From an uncultured Bacilli bacterium (GTDB lineage Bacteria; Bacillota_I; Bacilli_A; RF39; UBA660), in assembly GCA_934096815.1 (NCBI GenBank), contig CAKOMY010000012.1, positions 1 to 32,462 of the forward strand: a stretch of 32,462 nucleotides of DNA. The letters are read 5' to 3'. Positions 16,601-23,683 of the stretch are shown one piece after another. Position 1 is the first letter of the stretch. Each line of letters begins with the position of its first letter. The position numbers and the translations under genes are program-made. The notes under the pieces are model-generated. The model was not told the DNA's origin and searched no databases. It worked only from the letters and a program-made list of their open reading frames with translations.

Positions 16601-17390
16601 GATTAATGATACGACGATATAAATCGTTTAAATCAGATGTTGCAAATCTACCACCATCTAATTGAATCATTGGTCTTAAATCCGGTGGAATTACAGGAAT
16701 TACGTCTAATACCATCCATTCAGGTTTATTTCCTGATGTTTGGAATGCTACTAAACAGTCTAATCTCTTAACTAATCGGATACGTTTTTGACCAGTTGCT
16801 CCGTCTAATTCAGCACGTAATTTTTCAATTTCTTTATCAACGTCTACTTCTTTTAATAATTTTTGGATTGCTTCAGCACCCATACCTACTTCAAATGAAT
16901 TACCATATTTTTCATAATATGCACGATATTCTTTATCTGATAGGGTTTGTTTTTTCTCTAGTGGAGCTGTTCCTGGATTAATTACTACGTATGATACGAA
17001 ATATAATACTTCTTCAAGTTCTCTTGGAGACATATCTAGTACTAATCCCATTTTTGATGGAACACCTTTGAAGAACCAGATGTGAGAGCAAGGTGCAGCA
17101 AGCTCTATGTGTCCCATACGTTCACGACGTACTTTAGAACGAGTAACTTCTACACCACATCTATCACAAACTACGTTTTTATATCTTAATCTTTTATATT
17201 TACCACATGAACATTCAAAGTCTTTTGTAGGTCCAAAGATTTTTTCACAGAATAATCCATCTCTTTCTGGCTTTAATGTACGATAATTAATTGTCTCTGG
17301 TTTTTTAACTTCACCAAATGACCAACTTCTTATCTTTTCAGGGCTAGCAATACTAATACGAATACCTTTAATATTATTAACTTCCAACAT
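13668..17390 (-). CDS. rpoC: RNA polymerase beta' subunit
   Basis: Largest catalytic subunit of RNA polymerase. The N-terminal zinc site has Cys60, Cys62, Cys75 and Cys78. The active-site loop NADFDGDQ is at 447-454 with the Mg-binding Asp449, Asp451 and Asp453. The second zinc site is formed by CGCTSG and the later CKSEHGICQKC. The trigger loop region includes GEAVGIMAAQSIGEPGTQLT, and FHAGG follows. At 1240 residues it has the Firmicutes size. The end is an acidic, Glu/Asn/Thr-rich tail of about 50 residues that is probably disordered. It starts two bases after the rpoB stop with GGAGG inside the end of rpoB, so it is co-transcribed and coupled; the tetraloop terminator follows. Confidence 0.98.
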   Translation of the reverse strand: MLEVNNIKGIRISIASPEKIRSWSFGEVKKPETINYRTLKPERDGLFCEKIFGPTKDFECSCGKYKRLRYKNVVCDRCGVEVTRSKVRRERMGHIELAAPCSHIWFFKGVPSKMGLVLDMSPRELEEVLYFVSYVVINPGTAPLEKKQTLSDKEYRAYYEKYGNSFEVGMGAEAIQKLLKEVDVDKEIEKLRAELDGATGQKRIRLVKRLDCLVAFQTSGNKPEWMVLDVIPVIPPDLRPMIQLDGGRFATSDLNDLYRRIINRNNRLKKLLELGAPSIIVQNEKRMLQEAVDTLFDNGRRGRSVSGAGNRALKSLSSMLKGKQGRFRQNLLGKRVDYSGRSVIVVGPNLKMYECGLPKDMALELFKPHVINGLVERGLAHNIKGAKKLIDNKDDCVWDVVEDVITEHPVMLNRAPTLHRLGIQAFEPKLVGGKAIRLHPLVCAAFNADFDGDQMAVHVPISEEAKAEARILMLGANNILKPSDGKPIVTPSQDMVLGNYYITLEYAGEPNEGKVYKNSNEALMAYERREITLHTRIALPVRSFKYKLFADDVKDKYLVTTAGKLLFNEILPDTYPFINEPTKDNIEGLTPNKYFLEMGTNIPEAIKAMPLTPAFAKKTLQQIIAQIFKRYKTTETSMMLDRLKDLGFKYSTISGITFSIMDIMTSQHKQEYIAAGQEKVNKINKQFQRGLITDLERHNSVCAVWNEVRSQVEAELKEIAANNPTNPIFIMMSSGARGSLNQFTQMAGMRGLMAKPNGDAVEIPILTSLYEGHSVNEFFVNTHGARKGSADTALKTADSGYLTRRLVDVGQDIIIKEEDCGCTSGLVVSDFINDSDGSVIESMAERIVGRYAAKKVINPETKEVIVDKGEAITESIASKIVKAGITKVEIRSVLTCKSEHGICQKCYGYNLATGNLVETGEAVGIMAAQSIGEPGTQLTLRTFHAGGVASEEDITQGLPRVEEVFEARRPKGKATIAEITGKVSKIEESSGKWKVTVMNDNEAREHTTSYGAKLRVEIGSEVNAGDRLTEGIIAPKELLAVTDPITTQEYILKEIQKVYKSQGVDIADKHVEVIASRMINKIRITDAGDTDMVAGLTVSIREFAKKNKPIILEGKVPAKGYPIILGITKSSLETDSFLSAASFQETTRVLTDAAIKGKVDELRGLKENVILGKLIPAGTGARQYADVDITLEKEFLSDEPSEVLEEEFLDNEEQPNIEVNEVEENTSENSEETTETSNNE

Positions 17391-17392
17391 TT

Positions 17393-20300
17393 TTATTCCT
17401 CCACTTCTAGATTTCCGTTTTCGATGTCTTCTAATTCTTCAAAATCAGGTTCTTCGTCATCGAAATCTTCATCTTCTTCATCATCATCTGAATAATCATC
17501 TTCTAGATTATCATTTAAATCTGCATTTACTTCAGGTCTTCTAAAGTTTTCAGGAAGTGGTGCATCTTTTTTATGGACTATATCACCAGTTTTTGCATCT
17601 ATTTCATCAATAGTAATTGCATCTGATGCAGCATCTTCTTCGGCTTCTAATTCTTTTAATTCATGAGCAACACCATCTTGGTCGATCATTTCAACATTAA
17701 GTCCTAATGCTTGGAATTCTTTAATTAATACTCTGAATGATTCAGGCATTCCAGCACCTTTTGGAGTTTGTCCTTTAACTAAGGCTTCATATACTTTAAC
17801 ACGTCCAACTACATCATCTGATTTAATTGTCATGATTTCTTGTAATACATGAGCAGCACCATATGCATATAATGCCCAAACTTCCATTTCACCGAATCTT
17901 TGACCACCAAATTGTGCTTTACCACCTAATGGTTGTTGTGTTACTAAACTGTAAGGTCCAGTTGAACGAGCATGAATTTTATCATCTACCATGTGATGTA
18001 ATTTGATCATGTACATAACACCTACGGCAACACGGTTTTCAAATTTTTCACCAGTACGACCATTATATAGATCTGTTTTACCATCTAAGTCCATACCAGC
18101 TTTAGCCATTTCTTCTTTAATTTCATCAACTGTTGCACCATCGAATACTGGAGTTGCATATTTAACGCCTAATTTTTTACCAGCCATTCCTAAGTGTAAC
18201 TCTAAGATTTGTCCTAAGTTCATACGAGATGGAACACCTTGTGGGTTAAGAACAATATCAACTGGAGTACCATCTGGTAAGTATGGCATATCTTCTTCTG
18301 GTAAAATAAGGGAAATAACACCTTTATTACCGTGACGTCCTGACATTTTATCTCCGACTTGAATCTTACGTTTTTGAATTATATAAACACGAACGATTTT
18401 TGAAACTCCAGGAGCTAATTCATCAGAATTTTCTTTTGTATAAACTTTTACGTCATGAACAATTCCGTCAGCACCATGTGCAACTCTAAGTGAAGTATCT
18501 CTTACTTCTCTAGTTTTTTCACCAAAGATTGCATGTAATAATTTTTCTTCACTAGTTAATTCTTGCATTCCTTTTGGAGTAACTTTACCAACTAGGATAT
18601 CGCCTTCATGTACTTCAGTACCAATTTTTACGATACCATTAGCATCTAAATTCTTACGAGCATCTTCTCCAACGTTTGGAATATCTCTTGTTATTTCTTC
18701 TGGTCCTAATTTTGTATCACGACAATCAATATCATAATGTTCAATATGTAATGTTGTATAAACATCATCTTTAACTAATTTTTCATTTAATACAACGGCA
18801 TCTTCATAGTTATAACCATTGCATGTCATGAACGCTACTACCATGTTTCTACCTAGTGCAAGTTCTCCATTTTGAGTAGCTGGTCCATCAGCGATAACTT
18901 CACCACGATGAACTTTTTCACCCTTTTTAACAATTGGGTTATGAGAAATATTACTTTCAGCATTACTTCTTTCGAATGATGCTAAATAATATTCATCTTT
19001 TCCTTTAGCGTTTTTAATAACAATTTTTTTACCATCAGCGTATTCTACAACACCGTCTGCTTTAGCAACGATTGTTGATCCTGAATCTCTAGCAGCAACA
19101 TATTCAACACCAGTTCCAACTATTGGTGATTCTGGTCTTAATACAGGTACTGCTTGTCTTTGCATGTTTGAACCCATTAGGGCACGTCTTGCATCATCGT
19201 GATCTAAGAATGGAATACAACTTGTTGTAATTGAAACGATTTGTGATGGTGATACATCAATATAGTTAACTAAATCTGATTTAACCATAACTGATTCACC
19301 ATTAAGTCTGGCAACAACTTGTTCATCAACAATATTATTATTTTCATCAATATGGATTGTTGATTGACTTATGTAATAATCTGCTTCTTCATCAGCTGTT
19401 AAATAAACTACTTCATCTAAAATATGTTTATTTTCTACTTTACGATATGGAGTTGTAATAAACCCATATTCATTAATTTTTGCATAACTTGCTAGTGATG
19501 TAATAAGTCCGATGTTTGCACCTTCTGGTGATTCGATTGGACAAATACGACCATAGTGTGATTCGTTAACGTCACGTACATCCATTCCAGCACGGTCTCT
19601 TGATAAACCACCTGGTCCTAAAGATGATAGACGTCTCTTATCTGTTAACTCAGCAATTGGGTTAATTTGATCCATGAATTTTGACAACTGAGATGAACCA
19701 AAGAATTCTTTAAGTGCAGCTGTTACTGGTCTAATATTTATTAATGTTTTTGGTGTAACTGTATCTAATTCCTGAGTAGTCATTCTTTCACGAATAACTC
19801 TTTCCATACGAGCCATACCAACTTTAAATTGAGTTTGAACTAATTCTCCAACTTGTCTTACACGACGATTTCCTAAGTTATCTATTTCATCAATATTACC
19901 AATATTTGCAAGTAAATTTAAATAATAACTTACTGCTGCATACACATCAGAAATAGTTAATCTTCTTTCGGTAATATTTTGGTCATTTCCAATAATATTG
20001 ACTTTCTTAGTTGGATCTTTTTTATCATATACAACAACTTCTTGAATCTTGTTATATGTATCTAAATCTTCATTTATTGTAACTTCTTTAACGTTTAATC
20101 CATCAGCAAAGTATGGTCTTAATTCTTCTAAACGTTTTTTATCAATTACTTCGCCTTCTTTAGCGATTATTTCTTTACCATTTTTTAAGTTTTCAGCAAG
20201 TGTACAACCTAATAGTCTGTCTAGTACATTTAATTTACGATTAAATTTATAACGTCCTACTTTTGCTAGGTCATATCTAAATTTATCGAAAAATCTTACT

Positions 20301-21070
20301 ACTAATTGATTCTTAGCACTATCAAGGGTAGCTGGTTCACCTGGTTTTAATTTTTCATAAATTTCAATTAAAGCCTCATCAGTATTTTTAGTACTATCTT
20401 TTTCTAATGTATTATTGATAAAGTAATTATCTTCACCAAATACTTCTTTGATTGCTTCATCACTTGATAATCCAAGTGCTCTTAAAAGTGTTGTGATTGT
20501 AACTTTTCTAGTACGATCAATTCTTACGTAGATAACATCTCTTGCATCTAACTCGAATTCTAACCATGTTCCTTTATTTGGAATAACTTCTCCAGAAACA
20601 ACTGGACGACCGTTTTTATCAATTTCACGTTTAAAGTAAATAGATGGACTTCTTACTAATTGTGATTGAATAACTCTTTCTACACCATTAATAATGAATG
20701 TTCCAGCTTCAGTCATCATAGGCATGTCACCTAAGAAAACCTCTTGTTCTTTTACTTCACCTGTTTCATTAATGAAAACTCTTGCTTCTACTTTTAAAGG
20801 TGCTGCGAATGTAAGCATTCTTTCTTTGCACTCTTTAATTGAGTATCTAGGTTCATCAAAGGAATAATCTCCAAATTCTAGGGAAATATTTCCAGTGAAA
20901 CTTTCTACTGGGAATAAATCTTCAAATACCTCTTTTATTCCTTCTGTTAGAAACCAATCAAATGATTTCTTTTGAATATCTAATAAATCTGCCAATTCGT
21001 AATTATTAGATGTTTTTGAGAATGTAATTCTCTCGGCATGATCGCCAAATTTAGCTTTTTTGTACGCCAC
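17393..21070 (-). CDS. rpoB: RNA polymerase beta subunit
   Basis: Catalytic subunit pairing with RpoC. Clear blocks: SQLVRSPSIYF, the rifampicin region from GSSQLSKFMDQ to LGPGGLSRDRAG, HYGRICPIESPEGANIGLI, and GDKMSGRHGNKG. QQPLGGKAQFGGQRFGEME follows near the C-terminus. It has 1225 residues with a very acidic C-terminal tail (DDYSDDDEEDEDFDDEE). The start is GTG at 21070 with GGGGTGA seven bases upstream. An out-of-frame ATG four bases earlier opens only a seven-codon frame. Within the rifampicin region, Asp477 (codon 19640-19642) stands where E. coli has His526 and Bacillus His482, a change known to give rifampicin resistance. The promoter is close to consensus. rplJ/rplL, often next to rpoB, are absent from the window. 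Confidence 0.98.
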   Translation of the reverse strand: MAYKKAKFGDHAERITFSKTSNNYELADLLDIQKKSFDWFLTEGIKEVFEDLFPVESFTGNISLEFGDYSFDEPRYSIKECKERMLTFAAPLKVEARVFINETGEVKEQEVFLGDMPMMTEAGTFIINGVERVIQSQLVRSPSIYFKREIDKNGRPVVSGEVIPNKGTWLEFELDARDVIYVRIDRTRKVTITTLLRALGLSSDEAIKEVFGEDNYFINNTLEKDSTKNTDEALIEIYEKLKPGEPATLDSAKNQLVVRFFDKFRYDLAKVGRYKFNRKLNVLDRLLGCTLAENLKNGKEIIAKEGEVIDKKRLEELRPYFADGLNVKEVTINEDLDTYNKIQEVVVYDKKDPTKKVNIIGNDQNITERRLTISDVYAAVSYYLNLLANIGNIDEIDNLGNRRVRQVGELVQTQFKVGMARMERVIRERMTTQELDTVTPKTLINIRPVTAALKEFFGSSQLSKFMDQINPIAELTDKRRLSSLGPGGLSRDRAGMDVRDVNESHYGRICPIESPEGANIGLITSLASYAKINEYGFITTPYRKVENKHILDEVVYLTADEEADYYISQSTIHIDENNNIVDEQVVARLNGESVMVKSDLVNYIDVSPSQIVSITTSCIPFLDHDDARRALMGSNMQRQAVPVLRPESPIVGTGVEYVAARDSGSTIVAKADGVVEYADGKKIVIKNAKGKDEYYLASFERSNAESNISHNPIVKKGEKVHRGEVIADGPATQNGELALGRNMVVAFMTCNGYNYEDAVVLNEKLVKDDVYTTLHIEHYDIDCRDTKLGPEEITRDIPNVGEDARKNLDANGIVKIGTEVHEGDILVGKVTPKGMQELTSEEKLLHAIFGEKTREVRDTSLRVAHGADGIVHDVKVYTKENSDELAPGVSKIVRVYIIQKRKIQVGDKMSGRHGNKGVISLILPEEDMPYLPDGTPVDIVLNPQGVPSRMNLGQILELHLGMAGKKLGVKYATPVFDGATVDEIKEEMAKAGMDLDGKTDLYNGRTGEKFENRVAVGVMYMIKLHHMVDDKIHARSTGPYSLVTQQPLGGKAQFGGQRFGEMEVWALYAYGAAHVLQEIMTIKSDDVVGRVKVYEALVKGQTPKGAGMPESFRVLIKEFQALGLNVEMIDQDGVAHELKELEAEEDAASDAITIDEIDAKTGDIVHKKDAPLPENFRRPEVNADLNDNLEDDYSDDDEEDEDFDDEEPDFEELEDIENGNLEVEE

Positions 21071-21099
21071 TCATTTTCACCCCAAACAATATATTTTTT

Positions 21100-21128
21100 C
21101 TGCTATAACCGGATAAAAACCGGCACAG
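21100..21128 (-). promoter_or_regulatory. Hairpin in the rpoB leader
   Basis: CCGG pairs with CCGG across a 7-base loop, and the flanking CTG/CAG can extend the stem over an internal loop. It lies between the promoter and the rpoB SD. It is the most GC-rich spot of the leader; no T-run follows, so it is not an intrinsic terminator. Confidence 0.4.
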
Positions 21129-21139
21129 TTCCAATCTAA

Positions 21140-21169
21140 ATTATATCAAGTAAAAAAAGAGTTTGTCAA
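21140..21169 (-). promoter_or_regulatory. Promoter of rpoBC
   Basis: Perfect TTGACA and perfect TATAAT separated by 18 bases on the minus strand, the closest match to consensus in the window, about 70 bases upstream of rpoB. Confidence 0.9.
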
Positions 21170-21212
21170 ACAAATTCTTTTAATTATATCAATAAATTTA
21201 ACATTTAGGTAT

Positions 21213-21293
21213 ATTTTATTTAAAATATTTACACATGGTTAACATTTTTTGAGTTTTTAAGATGATCTTGTTATCGTTTGACTACTCTTTTTT
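21213..21293. repeat. Duplicated 3' flank, copy 1 (behind the 735-residue paralogue)
   Basis: Matches 23603-23683 at 75 of 81 positions; the first 37 bases are identical. Each copy lies directly downstream of one of the two large paralogues, so the duplication included the 3' flank. Confidence 0.85.
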
Positions 21294-21317
21294 CAGTTTT
21301 CTTTAGTTCTTTTTTTA

Positions 21318-23525
21318 CTATTTTAATTTAATAAATTCTTTATCTGAGTCACCTGTTAAATTAAAATAATCTTTATCACTATTAATTTTTTCTATATAAT
21401 CTTTAATAGCTTGTTTATACACTTTTTCAATATCATTATCATTTACATATTTTAATTTATTTTGACTATTTAAATCTGGATTATTTAATAATATATGTTC
21501 ACCAACACAAGATATAAGGTTGTTTTTTCCATATGATATCGCTAGTTTATTTAACATTTCACTAAAAAAAGTATAATAATCATATTTATTACCTATCGAA
21601 ACTTTCTTTATAACCATAAAAAATTCATAAAGTAAATGATACAAATAATTAAAAATTATTTTATTATTGTGCTCATTATTATTGGAAAAACGTTTTATTG
21701 AAGTTGAAGGTAATGCGATTGCCTCACATATTTGTAAAATTACATAATATAGTTGATAAAAATCATAATCATTATATACGTTAGGCATACTAATCTTAAT
21801 ATTTAACGGATCTAAATCTTCTGGCAATATAATTTTCATTTTTTCAACTATAGATTTTGAGTCATATGGAGAGTCATACGGAAGTAGTTTAAACACTAAT
21901 TCATTTAAACCATTATTAAGATAAATTTGTTTACCACCAGAAACATTTATTTTTGTATAATCTATATAAAGTTTTTTTATTTTATCTGGTAGGTATAATT
22001 GATGATATTGAATATGACAATCTTTACTTATATTGCAACTATAGTAAATGTACCAATCAAGCTTATCTATACTGCAAGATTCTGACAAAAATGGTAGGAT
22101 ATTGAAATTTATTTTATCTTTATACAGTAAGCTAAATAATTTGCAATCATTATTTATTTTATTTAATTTTTTGCTATCACATGATATGTTATCTTCTATG
22201 CAAGTATCTGATCCTAAAATGTATTTATAAAATTCTTTTCTAATGGTATATTTGTCAATATAAATATTAAGATCGTCCCATTCAAACATAAGTGGTTCAT
22301 TAAAATATAAATCAAATCCATTTGGGTAATCTAACGCTAAAAGTAAATCTAAATTTTCAAATTCTATAATATCAAATGAATCACTTATAAGATTATCTTT
22401 AGGTAAACCTGTTTTTTGCCAGTCATCTACTTGATTCGAATTAAAGATTTCCAAAAGATGATCATATATTTTATCGTTTATAATATTTGTTTCGAATATT
22501 TTTGACTTTTTTAAGAAAAACATTTCTAATTTTAATTTTAAGAAGTTGTTATATAGTTTTAATTCTTGTTTATTTGCTTCAATTTCGCAATAATTTTTAA
22601 ACCCATTATTAAATGGGAAATACGTATATACATTAAATATTATTTGATATAGATCTTCGAAATCATCTTGAGTTAATTTATTTCGACTATATTTATTAAA
22701 TATATTATAGTACATTTTGATTTTCATTAAATTATCTATTATTTCTTGCTGCATCGTTTTATCTTTAATTTCACTATTTGCAATTTGATCTAGTTGTTCT
22801 TTTAATTTATCTATTAAATCTTTATTTTCATATATAAACTTATCTATTATAATTTCTATATACGTTGCTTTGTCGGTTGCTGTTAGATTATCATCTAAAT
22901 TAATTGATGAATTAAATAATTTTTTATAATCTTTCTCTACTTTATTATATCTGTTTTCTAATACATATTTTGTATTTTCGTTTATATTTTTTGGATAGTT
23001 TGCGATTGCACAGATACAGTAATCAATTATTTTTTGGTCGGCGATAACAAACATATTGTTTATAATATTCATTTGATGATCTAAAGCTTTTAATATGTTT
23101 ATTTTTCTTCTTCCTAAAACATATAGTCCCATATGTTTAGTTAAATATTTTTTATCTTTTCTAAGTTCATTTAAGGCAATATATTTATATTTTAAAGTGT
23201 TATTTATTTCAGTTATTTTTTGAGAATAATATGCTAGTTTTTTACTGTCTATTATTGAGTTAACGATATTACCGAAATGATCTTTATGCATAATATCTAG
23301 GGCTAAATCTTGATACATTTTTATTTCATTAAATAGTTCATTATCTAAGTTAATATAATTGTCTTCATTTTCATAAAATTTTAGATAATCTTCTTTTAAG
23401 TTACTAACATATTCTTGTTCTTTAGTAGTTAATTCTTCAAATGAAGGTATTTTAGAAGATGCATTATTAACTATTTCTGTATTAAATATTTTATTTTTCT
23501 TTTTAAATAAATTACTCCAAAACAT
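21318..23525 (-). CDS. Large accessory protein of unknown function, paralogue 1 (735 aa)
   Basis: Begins MFWSNLFKKKNKIFNTEIVN with SD AAGGGG. Soluble, Lys/Asn/Ile/Leu-rich and mostly helical in the first 400 residues, with no membrane segment or catalytic motif that I can name. Residues about 25-170 are identical or nearly so to paralogue 2 (one Ile/Thr change near the end). After that the two proteins keep the same architecture but diverge strongly. A short strand-rich stretch near 520-560 (YLPDKIKKLYIDYTKI, then LNNGLNELVF) looks somewhat like a leucine-rich-repeat unit. It lies between rpoB and the ybxB-like methyltransferase, a site usually free of genes in Bacillus. Function unknown; the variable C-terminal half suggests target recognition or diversification (inferred). 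Confidence 0.85.
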   Translation of the reverse strand: MFWSNLFKKKNKIFNTEIVNNASSKIPSFEELTTKEQEYVSNLKEDYLKFYENEDNYINLDNELFNEIKMYQDLALDIMHKDHFGNIVNSIIDSKKLAYYSQKITEINNTLKYKYIALNELRKDKKYLTKHMGLYVLGRRKINILKALDHQMNIINNMFVIADQKIIDYCICAIANYPKNINENTKYVLENRYNKVEKDYKKLFNSSINLDDNLTATDKATYIEIIIDKFIYENKDLIDKLKEQLDQIANSEIKDKTMQQEIIDNLMKIKMYYNIFNKYSRNKLTQDDFEDLYQIIFNVYTYFPFNNGFKNYCEIEANKQELKLYNNFLKLKLEMFFLKKSKIFETNIINDKIYDHLLEIFNSNQVDDWQKTGLPKDNLISDSFDIIEFENLDLLLALDYPNGFDLYFNEPLMFEWDDLNIYIDKYTIRKEFYKYILGSDTCIEDNISCDSKKLNKINNDCKLFSLLYKDKINFNILPFLSESCSIDKLDWYIYYSCNISKDCHIQYHQLYLPDKIKKLYIDYTKINVSGGKQIYLNNGLNELVFKLLPYDSPYDSKSIVEKMKIILPEDLDPLNIKISMPNVYNDYDFYQLYYVILQICEAIALPSTSIKRFSNNNEHNNKIIFNYLYHLLYEFFMVIKKVSIGNKYDYYTFFSEMLNKLAISYGKNNLISCVGEHILLNNPDLNSQNKLKYVNDNDIEKVYKQAIKDYIEKINSDKDYFNLTGDSDKEFIKLK
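22984..23454. repeat. 471-bp near-identical block, copy 1
   Basis: Identical to 25405-25875 except one base (A at 23014, G at 25435). It lies in the 5' part of paralogue 1 and stops abruptly at both ends. Confidence 0.95.
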
Positions 23526-23567
23526 ATTTATTCCCCTTAAGTAAGTTATACTCTATCACACGTAAAG

Positions 23568-23595
23568 AAAAAACACAAGCAAATGTTTGTGTTTT
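23568..23595 (-). terminator. Terminator downstream of paralogue 2
   Basis: AAAACACAA and TTGTGTTTT form a 9-bp stem with an 8-base loop, followed by more T on the minus strand. It separates paralogue 2 from the promoter region of paralogue 1. Confidence 0.65.
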
Positions 23596-23602
23596 AACTA
23601 TA

Positions 23603-23683
23603 ATTTTATTTAAAATATTTACACATGGTTAACATTTTTCGAGTTTTTAAAATGATTTTGGTATTGTTTGACTGCTCTTTTTT
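23603..23683. repeat. Duplicated 3' flank, copy 2 (behind the 754-residue paralogue)
   Basis: Second copy of the 81-base flank described at 21213-21293; it ends at the stop codon of paralogue 2. Confidence 0.85.

Noticed and set aside
13678..20252. Several plus-strand open frames opposite rpoC and rpoB
   Set aside because: They lie entirely within highly conserved minus-strand genes and have no start signals; they are shadows of the real genes.
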